From Rotaria sordida (Eukaryota; Rotifera; Eurotatoria; Philodinida; Philodinidae), in contig CAJNOL010000079.1 of NCBI GenBank assembly GCA_905250125.1, forward strand, positions 213,865-277,864: 64,000 bases of DNA. The letters are read 5' to 3'. A program made the translations under genes and the position numbers. Under the pieces are notes generated by a model. That model worked only from the letters and a program-made list of their open reading frames with translations, was not told the origin of the DNA and did not search any database. This document shows positions 24,463-37,822 of this stretch, one piece after another. How positions within the stretch are numbered: position 1 is the first letter of the stretch; each line of letters opens with the position of its first letter.

Positions 24463-27400
24463 TGTTAAAATATATTATTGTATTTATTTCACGGTTTAAT
24501 CGATGTTGTTTAAAAATATTTTACACATAGAGATATCTCCCCTGTCCGTAATCGTCCACTAAGTATATGTAGGTGTGTATATGAGTTTATCTAAAACGAA
24601 TAAGAGAAAAGAAAAAGAGATAGAAGGAGAACAAAGCATTGTGACTTATGTCAATAGTAGGTGCTACTATTTGAGAAAAGAAGAAAAAATGCTAAGCGAA
24701 TATGTGATTCATTGAAACGAACAAATGATGTCATTATCATTTCTCTTCTTGAAACGTAATTTTTCTACTGGTTGATGTCAGCTTGATGAGCAAGTGACGA
24801 ATTAGAATAAAAATATTTATTCCGTTTTATCATGTGACATAGCGAACGAAAATGAGTATTTACTATGAATCAGCATGATATCACACGAACTAAACATGTT
24901 TCCCATACCATCGATCAATCATAGAAAAGGATCAGAACAGGTTAAATTTTGATTAATATTTGTCATTATCTGAGTTTTTTTATTTTAACATATACCGGTA
25001 ATTTGTCGCAAGCATTTCAATGTCTAGTAAAATGAAATTCAAAGAAAAGAAGAATATAGAAAAAAATGCAAAAAAAAAAGCTTTTTTTGTTTTGTTTAAA
25101 AAGTTGTCTTCGACAAGGACACGGGAAAAAAATGAGTATGAAAGTTATATTCTTATCATTCGTTCTTACATATTAACGATTCAATAGAAACCTTCTATTT
25201 GAAAAAAAAGAAAGATATAACAAGACTAAGTTATATCATAAATTCATCTTCAAACACATATCGAATAGAAGAAAAAAAGTGATCGATTATGTTAATTATT
25301 CTTTTCAAGACTAGTGCGTCATCTTGACTTCATGAACACATAGTTGTACAAGTTCATCTGTGTGGAATGAGTAAAACAAAAAAAAAGGGCGTTGTTTTAA
25401 ATCAATGGTATTTCTTTAGTTTTTCAATATTTAGATTATTCATATTGATGGATAATTATTCAATATAATCATAATTAATATCTAAAAATTTTTTATAATT
25501 ATTATATAACTAATAATAGACTTACCTAATACGATATTATCGTTTAAATAAAAGTTATAGATCTTGTTTCTCTTCTTCTTTTTTTCTTGTTTAATACATA
25601 TTTAAGACGAAATCTTACACATAAATATAGAGTAGTTATTATTGCCACGGTTTCAACAACAAATATAGAGTGAACCAACAACAAATGAAAAAAAAAAGAG
25701 AAGAAGATAAGATGATAGTCAAATTCTGTGTGTATGTAATAAAAAAGAAAGAAATGAAAAAGAAATAACAGGCATATACACTGTAAATAATAAAAAGACG
25801 AACAGCGGTGTCGATGAAGAAGGTTCGTATGATTTCAACTATTAATTTACATTGTAGAAAAAAGAGAATTTTCATCTACCTGTATCTATGATGAAGACGA
25901 AAGAGAAAAAGAATACGAATAGACAAATGATACTACAAATGTAGGCATTGATTCTAATGAGAGAAAGAACATGTCATTTTTATACAATATGATCATTGAA
26001 AGTTTAAAAAAAAAAATCTTTTGAATTTTAATAAAATTAATCAATACGATGTTCTTCTAGAGTTCCTATCACATCTCAAAATAAAAATTTGTATCTTATC
26101 ATCATCTAGACATTCACAAGAAGGAGTTGTACCATTTGAAATTTGTTTTGAACTTTTCATTCAGTTATAGAAGCACTTTTTTTGCACTTTGTAACGTCGC
26201 CAACGAAAAGTAAATCGCCTGTTTTTTTGAAAAATCTAGGCATGCTCAGAAAAAAACTTTGGATAGAGATTTTTTAGCTGCAATAGTTATCTACACTTAA
26301 CTTTCAAAAATGTTGCCTCAATTCGAATTTTTTTTTTTCTTAAACTAAAATGCATGAAGTAAAAGTCGATGTCCTATTTAACATTAGTTTTTAGCTAATA
26401 ACTTCTCTAAACAAAGATCTCTAGTGCTAATTTTTTTTTCAGGATATCTAGAGTAACTTAATATACATATTATATATAAAAGATTAGCTCTAGAAAAGTT
26501 TTGTGAAATCACATCAGTAACGACTGATTTTGACCATACATAGAAATACTTGCTGACGAAAAATATCACAATATTAAATTTAAATTAATCTATTAAAGAT
26601 AATTTGTATAATTAGATAAAAATGAATAGTAAATTGAATTATCGAACTCTATGATTTATTAATATAAATAATATGAGTCAAAATATTTCGATAGGTACAA
26701 GTGAATTATTGGAGACATATTTCCTTCCAACTAGTTTCTGAATGATTTGTTTTAACTTAATTTTCTCAGAATTTAGCCCATGCAGAAAAAAATCGATTCG
26801 AAATTAAGTTCTTATTTGCCATTTAATTAAAATAAGCAAAATCAGTAATAGAAATAGTTTGAAGATTTGCATGTGTCTATTGTTCACCCATATCCTACTT
26901 GAGCAGATTCAGTTTCGATAGCGCCATTCAACACGTGTCTTGCTTATATACTTGACAAGTATTGAAAGCTTAGAGAGTTTAGGATCTCCTGATTCCGTTT
27001 CGTGATGGCAAAACGACGAATGACGAACAAGTGGCGACAGAAATAGCAAATATAACATTTAGATCAATGTTTGTGTTGTAGAATACCTTGTAAATTTGAA
27101 TTGAAGAATAATATATATCTACAAATTTATTTGTTATTTTCATTGATTTTGATTGAAAGATTAGTTAGGGTTCAATTGAGAAATAATTAACATGGGATAA
27201 TCGTGAAATAAGGATGAGTTAAAAGTAGTCCATTAAAATTTGTAATAGTTCATTAATATTATTTAACAGAAGATTTAATAAATTGATGAAGATCATTTTT
27301 TAATTTTAAGTACAATGTCTGATTACGTTTCACATGATCTTCTTGTAACCTATAAACTATCTCGGACTGTCAAATAAGAAATCTGCTCTAATTGTTCAAA

Positions 27401-28083
27401 TCGATATCACATGTTGTACACAGCTCTAAATGTTTGAATCAGCACAGTGGTGTGAATAACGCACAATTCGATCAGCAGAAAGTATGATCCTTGATAGAAA
27501 AACTGATGAATTTTTAGAGTCTTATCATGGTTCTATGGGCGACTTGTTGAAAGTCCAGAAACTATTATCTTAGAATTTTTCAATAATACTAACAATTCTA
27601 TTCTCATTATATTCGAGATTATTATTACAAGCATCAAGAGAAGATAGTAGTTTACATAGTAGTTACATAAACAGTATACGAGCATTGATATCGACATAAA
27701 AAGATGATCATTTGATTTGAATTAATGGAAAGAATGTCAGAATCATGAGTACAATATCTACATTAGTAGTTAAATATCGATTAAAGAAAAATCGTATTGA
27801 ATTACTAGATATTAAAACAATAAGACTAAAACATTTCATTTTTAACGATAGAGAGTGTTTTCAAAATAAAATCAATCTAATCAAACTTCTTCATAATAAA
27901 CATTGCTAAATTTATTAAACATTCAAAATCAAGGTCAATATTTCTAAGTTTGATCTACATAACTATGATAATATATAATCTATTCATTCTCGTGAATCAA
28001 TCCAAACTTAAACTTTTGATAATATACAATATCTTCATGTTATTGTATAAGTATTTACTGAATAGAATTAAATTATTTTCTTT
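24463..28083. other. Intergenic DNA upstream of ERM
   Basis: About 3.6 kb of AT-rich sequence without a recognisable gene. It must hold the ERM promoter and possibly a non-coding first exon, neither of which I can place. Confidence 0.5.
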
Positions 28084-28422
28084 TTAAACAGCTAAACCAA
28101 AAACATTAATAATTGAAAAGATATTTTTATTTTCCCATTTAACTGTTACACATCCATCCGTTGTTCCATCCCATAAACAAGATAGAGCTGTATGTAAACC
28201 AAACTTTATATCTTTTGTTTTTTCACCTATTAAAACTGTAACAACATATTTCATTTGTTGATTAGTATTTCTATATTGAATTTGTTTTAATCGATGTAAA
28301 ATTTCAGTTAAAATATCAATATTCCATTGACGTACATATTCATATACAAATTCTTTTTCACCTATTTTTTCATGTAAAACTTGTTTTATTATTATTTTTA
28401 TTTCATCAATCGTGAACGACAT
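28084..28422 (-). CDS. DYNLT1: Tctex1-type dynein light chain, single exon
   Basis: A complete 112-aa open frame without introns, matching the usual 113-aa length of DYNLT1/Tctex1. Recognisable landmarks are the N-terminal helix segment 'FTIDEIKIIIKQVL', the 'KYVVTVLIGEK' strand, the 'GLHTALSCLWDGTTDG' block (human GLHTASSCFWDSSTDG) and the terminal 'VTVKWENKNIFSIINVFGL'. The protein forms a dimer that joins cytoplasmic or axonemal dynein intermediate chain to cargo. Its ATG lies 169 bp downstream of the stop codon of the cation diffusion facilitator gene on the same strand. That is unusually close for this window and raises the possibility of shared transcription, although I see no clear splice acceptor directly before the ATG. 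Confidence 0.93.
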   Translation of the reverse strand: MSFTIDEIKIIIKQVLHEKIGEKEFVYEYVRQWNIDILTEILHRLKQIQYRNTNQQMKYVVTVLIGEKTKDIKFGLHTALSCLWDGTTDGCVTVKWENKNIFSIINVFGLAV

Positions 28423-28591
28423 AATACAATAAATAAGATAACAAAAGAGAAAAAAAAGATCAACGCGCTTTATTTAAACAATTTTATGTTCAATGACTGG
28501 ATTATGAGAATATTCATGATCAATATGAACAAATGCCTAAATATGAAAGAAAACGAAAACATTTAATAAAACAAAAAAAAAAACGAAAATT

Positions 28592-31500
28592 TTAATTTAA
28601 ATATACTCGTTCAACTTCAGGTAAATCTTCAAGTTTGTTTTGTAATGATTCTCCAATATCATGTGCTTCTTTAAGTAACATATCTTCAGGTAAAACAATA
28701 TCAACTTCAACTAGATAGAATGAACCAAAATAAAAGGCTCGTACTGTATCGATTTTCAAAATTAATGGAGAATGATTATACGTTAACCACTAGAAATAAT
28801 AACAACAAAAAAATAAAAAATAAAAAAAAGTTGTTAACCCAATCCTTGCAGGATTAAAATGTGATACACAATGTAACTGCTGTTACTAATTGTAGGAAAA
28901 TAGTTTTATTCTATGCTATTGATATACGGTCTGTGATCATATATCAACAACATCTGTTATGGTCTGGGGGGGGGGGGAGAAGGAAGCTTTAAAGTGTTAC
29001 CCCTATACTACAACACTCCTTTTAGATTGTGTTTTATAATAATATTTCTTTGAAAAAAAAATCTATTTACAGTTATTTGTGAAAGAAATTCCGGATCAGC
29101 TGTATGTCCACTTAAACGTTTTACTTGACCTAAACAAAAAAATATATGTATAATAAAGTCGATAGAAAAAATATATTCAACCGACCATTTGCTTGTTGAA
29201 TCCATGTAATAATAATATAAAGTGAAATAAGAACAGCACCAATAGGATCGATGACAATGGCTTCTTGACTTATTTTATTTCTATATGCAAATGAACCTTA
29301 AAACAAAAAAAATATACTTTAACTACATTAAAATAATTTCTATATTATACCTATAAGACCACAAAAAAGTGCAACAATATTAGAACAAACATCATTACGA
29401 TGATCAGAACTCAATGCTGACATAGTTGGAGTTTTAAGACGATAGCATAGAAGAAATAAAATTGCTTTACTAACAATTGTTATAACCATAACTGATACAG
29501 GTAATGCACTCATATCAATATTTGTTAAAGTTTTTGTAGTATTTTGCTGGGTAAAATATTGTGCATCATTAACAATTGTATTAACAGATTCATAAATAAC
29601 CAAAACCGATGCAGCACACATTATAACAGATAAAATTACAATAGCTATTGGTTCAAGACGTGTACGACCTAAACATATGTTTAGTTTTTACAAAATATAA
29701 TTAGTATAATAAGTTCTCACTTTATTAGTAAACATTCAAAAAAAGTCTTTCTATAAAAGATCTCGTAGATGTTAAGTTTAAAAAAATGATCTACAGTTAG
29801 CTACTAAGGAAGTCAATAGTTTTACTAATTAATTATTGAATCAACAAAAAATTCGATTTAAACAAAGGTTTTATGGGAAAATTTTAGGAAGGAAGTTGTT
29901 CACAAGAATTATTTTTATTGAAAGCTTCGTATTTTGTCAATCAGACTTTAACTATTCGCAATGAAAGTTCTATTAGTAAAAATTTTAATCATCTCTTCAA
30001 CCATCAAAAACATTAAGAATTCAACGAAACTTTTACATGGATATTGAATACACTTTCATGAAAATTCGTCTGTTCACGTTGATTGTTTAATATATGTCCT
30101 AGATTGAAAGGTGAACTCTAGAAACGTGCATTCACCTGTCTCCTTTAATATGGTTAACAATAATGAGACAGGTCAAACAAGTACGATCATAAACTATAGT
30201 ATACGGAGATAAACAACGATACACGTGGCTCGGTATAACAATCGTATATCTGTAATGTGAGCCACAAATGTTCTATTATTCATGCACAGCATGAGAAAAA
30301 ATAATGTTATATCTATTGCGTCATGACATACAATCATGAGACACACATAAAAAGGAGATGCACGAACCATGGATATTTAAATGAAAAGAAAAACAATATT
30401 AGACAACAGCAATACTGCTTAATGTAACATTTCGACGTTTTTGTGTGAACAGCTAGTAACGTCAAATCATGTCAATATGTATTGATTTACTTCTGAGTAA
30501 AAAAATTGACTTTTTATATTGTTAGAAAGAAGAACAAGATCATCTTGTGCAGTCGAAAAGCGATTCCAACTGAGTACTTATAAGTAGAAAAAAGAAATTG
30601 ACAATCTCTCAATAATGAGTACCCCCAATAAAATGAACCCTTTTGGCCAGTTTCAATGGTACTCTCATTAGAGATGCTTTACTGTAGATTTTTTTTTCGA
30701 ATGTTCTATGTTTTTTCTGCTACTCTACGGTGATATCATGATTATTCTCTTTTCTTCTGATCTATTGTCTTTCGAGAATATTTTCACGCTTTATTGCGCT
30801 TATATATAAATATATATGCTCCTATTCTCATTGACGGATTTATGTTGTTCTTGATTTTGAAAAACGTTCGTCATTTTTTGTTCATTGCGAAATAGTTGTA
30901 TACCTACATTCTTTTCCAACAAACATTTTTACCTTTTCATTCAGTGGGAAATAAAAGAATTTGTACTTTTCATTTCTTTATATTCGGTTTATAATAAGAA
31001 CTAAACAAATGAAATTATATAGAAATATAGAAGTTGATAACAAGTTCTATAGTTTCTATAGTAATGACGACAGCAATGAGAGTAGTCTCGATTTTGGTTA
31101 TAGTGAATTAACAGATAATTTAGATGAAATTGGACCTTCTGATATGTAAAAGATGAGAAAAATTGTTTGTTTTTGATATTTCATATGATTTTTATATAGT
31201 CATTTTCATTCAAATAAAATAAAATAATTGAAGAATCACTTTTCAATTAAAAAAAATTCCATCCTCAAAAGGTTACATGAATTTGTAGAAGATTTTAAAA
31301 AGCATCTAATCGGTATGTTTCAAACTGACTGTGTAGTATGGCGTTTATGAATGATTTTGATAAAATTATTCAATACAATTGGATTGATAGTTCAATGTTG
31401 TACATATAACCATGTATATTATTAATAATTATAGATTGATGAATCAATTTGAATATACACTTATGATTAATAAAAAGTTACACTTGCTGAATAGTTTAAT

Positions 31501-34020
31501 TTATATATTTTTTTTTCTAAAGTACAAATAGTAGTAATATAACTATAATATATTTATGTTGTTGTCTGATTATATTAGTACCATTTGTACGTATAAAAAG
31601 AAAATAAAATGAAATTTTGAATTGAATGCGTCAAAATTTCGGCTTTATAATAGCAATTTTCGAAATCAATTTTAATTAATTGTCTATTATTTACTTATCA
31701 TGTTATTAGTTTCATTAATCCACTACTTTTTCTAATGCATCTGTACAGCTATTTATAAGAAGTCATCGATAAAAGACGCCCATGTAATGGACAAAGAGGG
31801 AGGGTAAAACATTTCTTGACGTCCAAACCGTTACTATGAATATTTTCCTTTTTTTGTCACACAACTTTCGGTCAAATTTGAAGCTTAGTTTGTTTTGGAG
31901 AGTACTTTTAAATAGGAAATGACCTGATTGAATCAGTTGAACATGATTATGATGTTGAAACAATTGAAGATTATGCTGGATGAATAACTAGTTATTTTCT
32001 CAAGCAGCAAAGAGAAGACCCACATCATACTTGGAATCGATCGGATGAATTTCGATCAGATTGGATTAGCCAGTTGAAATTCTTAACTTAACCGGCGAAA
32101 AAGCGATGCGCTTAATATATCAGTAACTCACAACAAATAACACTGAATAATATCTATACTATGGGTTAGCTGACTTTTCAGTAATGATATGACTTCTTTA
32201 CAATTGATAAGTTTGATCTATTCTAGTTTGAAATAATTATTTAACACAACTGAAAGACATCTCAATTCGTAAAAGGATACCATTGCTGACAGAAAGATAA
32301 GGTGAGCTAAAACGTACGGTTTTTACATTAGATTTCCTATTTTAAGATTTCTTAATATCTATATACTATCACAAGCGCATGATATTAGTATTTGGTAAGA
32401 TCTAGACAGCAGAACGGAATCTTTTCTGATATTTTGTAATGAAAACATGAACTGAAAACTACTCCCTATCGAGATTTTATGAACGTCGGTTCAAAGTAGT
32501 CTAGAAAAGTGCACTCGAAATTTCGAAGTGAAAAATCTTTAGTTTAGACTGAAATTAACTTCCAATGTCTGGCTAACTTTTCGTGAGCATAATAATTTTA
32601 TTTAGCATGATTCGAGACTCTCATCGTATGATGAGAAAGTATTAGCTCAATATTTAGAGCTCGAATTTCGATTACAACTGAAAATTGTTCAGTTAGAAAC
32701 TTCCAGGTTCAAACCATGGAAATCGTTAAAAACCAGCAAAATAGTCCAACTTTAGTTTCCAAAAACAAAAGGTGAAAGACCAGCCAGTTTTAAGAAACTA
32801 ACCGGACCGGTAACCGGGAGACGGCTAGTGCGATTCTAAGTATGACCTACACCCACACCCTAGATCCATAGTCACTTCCTCATGGAGAAAAAAGTGAGAC
32901 TTAAGTACGAATAAAGTACCAAAGTCTCGCTTTTTGTCCCTTGCACTTCCCTCACAAACTACATCTCACAATCACATCTGTTACATTGACACTCATGAGC
33001 AAGTGTCCTAGCAAGCAACGGTTCGGCTCTCAGAAAAAGCTGGACAGAGCAGAACGAAGGGTCAAAAATGCGATTTTTATCTGAAAATCCTTTATGGATG
33101 ATCTCTAAGCTCATAAGATAGGCATGCTATCTTATGATTCAAACATTGTATCAAAACTAGATACAACTTTGACTAAAATTTTGATCGTAGTGTATCATCA
33201 GCTAACAGAATCTGATTGAGTCTATTACTTCTTAATATCTTTTTGATGATGTTCTTATGATACACTCGAACAATTTAAAACTAGATATTACTAGTCTATT
33301 GTAAGATAATACCTTGTGGATAACGATATGCATCTCGTCTTTTAATAGCACGCCATGCCCAAAATAAAATAACTGATGTTGTAAGATCAACAGCTGAATC
33401 AATGACAGAAGAAACAACTGAAAGCGATTTTGAAATAATAGCACCAGCAATTTTTAATATAAATAAACACTAGAAAAAAATAAATAAATTATTTAGATCT
33501 TATTAATGAAAATATTAATTATACATACAATATTAACACCAAGTGAAACTTTAGTTAAAATATGCGACATTTTTTTAATTTTTTCTAATTGTTCTTTATG
33601 AGCATCATGTTCTGTTCCATTTTCTGATCCTTGAAGATACAAACGTTCATAAACATCAATAAGTTCATCTTGATGTTTATAAAATCGTTTAACACGTCGT
33701 GGTAAATCTGAATCTTCATCACGTTGACCTCGACGTCTTTCACGTAGATGTTTTAAAGAATAATATGAACCATCATCAGATGAATTTGTAGGTTGATTTT
33801 CTGTATTCACTACGTCTTGATCTGATGTAGTATCATTTTGCTGTTGTTCATCGATCGTTGTAGACGATAGATTATTTAAATTAGAATTTTGATCGGTTAT
33901 TGAATGATTACTTGTTCGTTGTATAGATTTTGATGATTTTGTATGTTGTTCATTTGATGAAAGTTCATTAATAGAAACTGTGTCTAAATCATGATCATAA
34001 GAGACGTTTGTATGATACAT
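28592..34020 (-). CDS. Cation diffusion facilitator, Mn-type (MTP-like), 6 exons
   Basis: Proton-coupled export of divalent metal from the cytosol. Exons (minus strand): 33529-34020, 33313-33469, 29351-29668, 29186-29296, 29071-29129, 28592-28789; all in phase, 444 aa. Residues 1-150 are a hydrophilic, Ser/Asn/Gln-rich cytosolic N-terminus. The CDF core follows: TM2 metal site DSAVD, the TM2-TM3 '[14 protein letters not shown]' loop, TM5 metal site DHRND followed by VCSN, and TM6 '[17 protein letters not shown]'. The C-terminal cytosolic domain has '[19 protein letters not shown]' and 'EAHDIGESL'. Both metal sites are D-x3-D, the pattern associated in the family with Mn transport rather than the H-x3-D pattern of Zn carriers. 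The ATG at 34020 was chosen as the first in the open exon. Intron 2 is 3.6 kb; the donor after exon 4 (GTCGGT) is weak. Confidence 0.9.
28966..28977. repeat. Poly-G tract
   Basis: Twelve consecutive G, in an intron of the cation diffusion facilitator gene. Striking in AT-rich DNA; a second tract of 13 G is at 57572-57584. Confidence 0.95.
29669..33312. other. Large intron 2 of the cation diffusion facilitator gene
   Basis: 3.6 kb without a recognised element. A 47-codon + strand frame at 31009-31149 (starts [14 protein letters not shown], acidic Ser/Asp-rich end) looks slightly protein-like, but nothing supports it as a gene. The part from about 32700 to 33070 is richer in G+C than its surroundings. 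Confidence 0.4.
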
Positions 34021-35427
34021 ATTACCTTTGCTATGTAGTCAATAAATAAAGCGTATAAGTGTTCGATTGATGATAATGTATATTAACTTTGCTTTTTTGT
34101 TCTTTCGTTACACTTCAATAATTCAAATCTTCGAGGTATTGATTATCTCACAGATATGTTTTTTTTTGGTATTTTGAGAAGGAAAATTTTTTTAGAAACA
34201 ATAGGATGATTTTATACATTACACTTTAAAGTTTTATTTTCTTGGAGGTAACTATTGTATGAAATTGAAATCATCAATTCTGTCTTCTTCATTATAAACT
34301 TAATGCATAAATATATAGCTTATGGATGATTTTGTTTTTATTTTTTTTATTTCAAGTCAAAAAGGTTATCTGATCGAGCATATTGATAATGATCATTTCA
34401 TTTTGTCTTTCTTACTTTAATGAGAATATTATTTTGGCAGATAAAAATAACAACAATGAATCATTGGAGAAAGTAACGATATAATGTTAAACATATGATC
34501 AGTGATTTAAAAAATTATCACATTGATCAAATATTTGTATAAAAGATTTTTGTATGATTCATTTTTGTACTCAATTCGATCATTCTTTTTCTCTTTTGAT
34601 ATGGATGTACTTTGCATAACGAGAGAAGGTAAAATATGGCCTCGTCAAATGTTTTTTTTTCTCCTCGCTTAATTATTGCTTTAATTGTAAAAGTACAAAA
34701 CAATACTTAAACAACAAGAGACATATATTTTCTTCAGCAAGAATCCATTAAAAATAAAAATAATCACTATGTATGAAAATAAGTATTATGTCTTTTGACT
34801 AATTCAAATGTCTATATTAATAAAAAGAAAAAAAAATGTAGTTTTTTTCGATCAATTAATTTTTTATTTTATATGTATAATAAGAGAAAGTATTCGACCT
34901 TAAAATATTATTATCACCTTGTCTTAAATCCAAAAAACAATAAACAAATAATGATAAATAAGATTAAATAAAAAAAATTATATTTTTTTTTTCGTTTTAT
35001 TATTGATTTTTGACTTAATCTCAAAATACATACCTATTTTTATACATAATTATTATACAAAGTAAAATATAAAATTTGAATATATTTATTTATGATTGGT
35101 AAATTTGATATTGAAAATAAATTTTGTTACTCTACATTGATCGTACTGATTTCATAGTGTTGTTAGTGTCATATTATTCCTAATGTTTCATCTAATTACA
35201 TATAATGTTAAAACATAATATTATCTTCAGGATTGTCAAATCTTCTGAAAATTCGAGAAAGTTGCTGCAAAGATACACCAATGAATAACATTGTAAACCT
35301 ACTGTCTCTTTAGATTTCACTTTCAATACAATAGAAAGATATAACATGAAATTCTGCACATTTTTGTCAGTTTATTTTGTTTTTGGTGAATAAAAATAAA
35401 ATATTTTTTTCGTGGACTAAATAGTCT
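34021..35427. other. Intergenic DNA upstream of the cation diffusion facilitator
   Basis: AT-rich with no recognisable gene; presumably contains the promoter of the minus-strand gene ending at 34020. Confidence 0.5.
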
Positions 35428-37822
35428 TATGAGATCTATCACTTTCGGATGTTTCGAATAGTAACTGTGATATCCGTAAATTTTTCTATTATAAACCAAT
35501 ATGAAAAGTGATAGCAGAGATTCATGCTATTTTTCATGCTTTACAAAATGACATATCAATCGTATTCATCGATTGGTTTATGTGAGATCAGACAGATATG
35601 ATTGATACGATTTCCATATCACATTGACAAATTTTCATACTTTTGTAGAATACTATTGTATTTAAAGATCAAATTAGTTCTAAAAATCTTTATGGCCAAA
35701 AATTGCATCGTCTCACGTTCTACAAATCTATATAGTCATAAGGTCCATTTTTATTGAAAAATTGTAAGAACTGATGGAATCAAAAATGTTTTACTTATAA
35801 CCGATGAGATGTTCAAATGTTGTATAATATAGAATTGGAAAGATCAATCTACGATTATACCAGCGGTAAACTATGCGGATTTTCACAATTGGGTGAAACG
35901 ATATATTAAAAATAGCCAGAGGTTTGATTAAAACCCTTAAAAAAGTCCGAGCATTGTCAAAAAATCACTTTTTCAGAAAGCGAATGGTTAGATACCCCAA
36001 TATACACTCTCATGATCATTATGACTTTGAGTCATGTCCCTGATAAAAGCAAGGTTTTTATCATGAAACACGATTTTTCATCTGAAAAAATCGTTTTTGT
36101 CAAAAAAAAGTTGGTTTTTGTTCGGTGACGCATCTCTAATGATATTCTACCACAGTAAAAGATAAACTCAAATATATATATATATTTTGTTTGAAAGCTC
36201 ATTTTTTCAACAAAAATGACCTTCACCAAAAAAAATTGCTTTCCTTTGAACAAAATTTGGCTTTTCTCATAAAATTTCTCAGTTTTATTAAGGATTTTTT
36301 GGCTTAATGTCTGAATTAAGATGAGGAAAAGACGAAAATAGAAAAAAAGAACAACGCGAAATACTAGACCACAGTGTCTTCTGTTAAATAAAGAAAAAAG
36401 AATAAACTTTTTCAGTCGAGTTAGCTGAACGCCATTGGGAATACGATAGATACCAAAAATGAATATTATAAATATAATAAAATTACCTTAGTTCCCACTA
36501 ACAACAAGATACAAAGCTGAAATTTCTTTTTAGATGCAACTTGACATCCCACAATATTTTCATAAAGTTTCAACTCAGTATGATTCGTTATCAACAAAAA
36601 GATTATACTATCGATTAACAGTCATGATTTTGCCATTCTTTTTCTTTCGAAGAAATCGCTTTCTCAAAAATAATAGCCGTCAACAATCTCAAAAAATGAA
36701 ATATAATCTAATTTGAAAGTATTATAAAAGTAGATGTCGATCATTCTTCTATTGAATATTGATCTAATTTCAACATCAGCAAACTTTTTTGTGTCTCGAA
36801 TCCTATTTATTTCGTTTAGTCTGAAAGGTAGCCAGCTGAACAAAGTGCAGTGGCCAATTTCTTTCGTTTCACTCGCTTAGTTGCTATTACAATTTTTTTC
36901 TTCTTTTCGACGCCTTAGTCACGACTGAAGCAGCCACTCGTTCTCCACACTTAACGATCGTTTCGAAGCACCGATACCATGAGAATATGACAAGTGCACA
37001 TCTGAAATCTGCCTTGTCAAAAAATCGATTTTGTTCGGGTGCTATAAAAAATGCGAAAAACGATAATCAACAGTTGAGAATTTCCTCATATGTTCATGCA
37101 TGACTCAATCTGAAAAAGGCCATTGATATTTCAGATGCTGTATGCAATAGTTTCCTTAACTGCAATTCATCATAATTTCCTTTAGAAAAGTCTAAGATTC
37201 AGGAATAGCAAATGTCCTATAGGATCGGGTTCTGACATTTTTTTTGGATTCATGCAGTCAGTCGTCTTTTCTACGTGGGCTTTACATGAGTGATAGTGTA
37301 GTTCTTTGTCTGTTCTCTTTTCTGTTATTTATTTGAATATTAAGATATTTATTAGAAATCAAAAAAAAAAATAAAGTGTTCGACATGTTTTGATATAAGC
37401 ATTAAAAAATTTCTGGGTATTTGTTTTTTTTTTCTATATTATCTCGCCCTGAAAATTTTCTGGACAAACGAGATTTTTTTGGGATTCAAGACTTTTTCAC
37501 AGCACTCTACTAAATAGATTTATAGAGCGTGAGACGATGTAGTTTTTTTTATCATAAAGATTTTTAGTACTAATTTGGTTTTTTAAATACAATAGTATCC
37601 AACAAAATTATAAAAATTTGTCTATGCGATATGAGAATCATATCAATGATCTCTATTTGATTCTGCACAAACCAACCAATGAATACGATTTATATGTCAT
37701 TTTGTAAAGTATGAAAAACTGCATTAATTTATGCTTTCACTTTTCATTATGAGTTTATAATAGAAAAATTACGGATACCATAGTTATTATTCGAAATATT
37801 CAAAAGTGATAGACTCCACCCA
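35428..37822. mobile_element. 2.4-kb element with long terminal inverted repeats
   Basis: The left arm runs from about 35428 to 35745 and the right arm from about 37505 to 37822. Paired tracts include GATCTATCACTTTCGGAT with the AAAAGTGATAGACTCC end, ATCCGTAAATTTTTCTATTATAAAC with its inverted copy near 37750, and GCATCGTCTCACGTTCTACAAATCTAT with ATAGATTTATAGAGCGTGAGACGATG near 37515. Arm identity looks high over about 320 bp. The 1.75-kb interior carries no transposase I can recognise, only poly-T/poly-A rich low-complexity DNA. It is therefore probably a non-autonomous foldback transposon. Confidence 0.88.

Noticed and set aside
31009..31149. 47-codon + strand frame with an acidic Ser/Asp-rich end inside the CDF intron
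   Set aside because: Slightly protein-like composition but too short, no family recognised and no promoter or exon partner seen.
36032..36253. 73-codon minus-strand open frame within the 2.4-kb element
   Set aside because: Made of poly-A/T low-complexity sequence; no transposase features.
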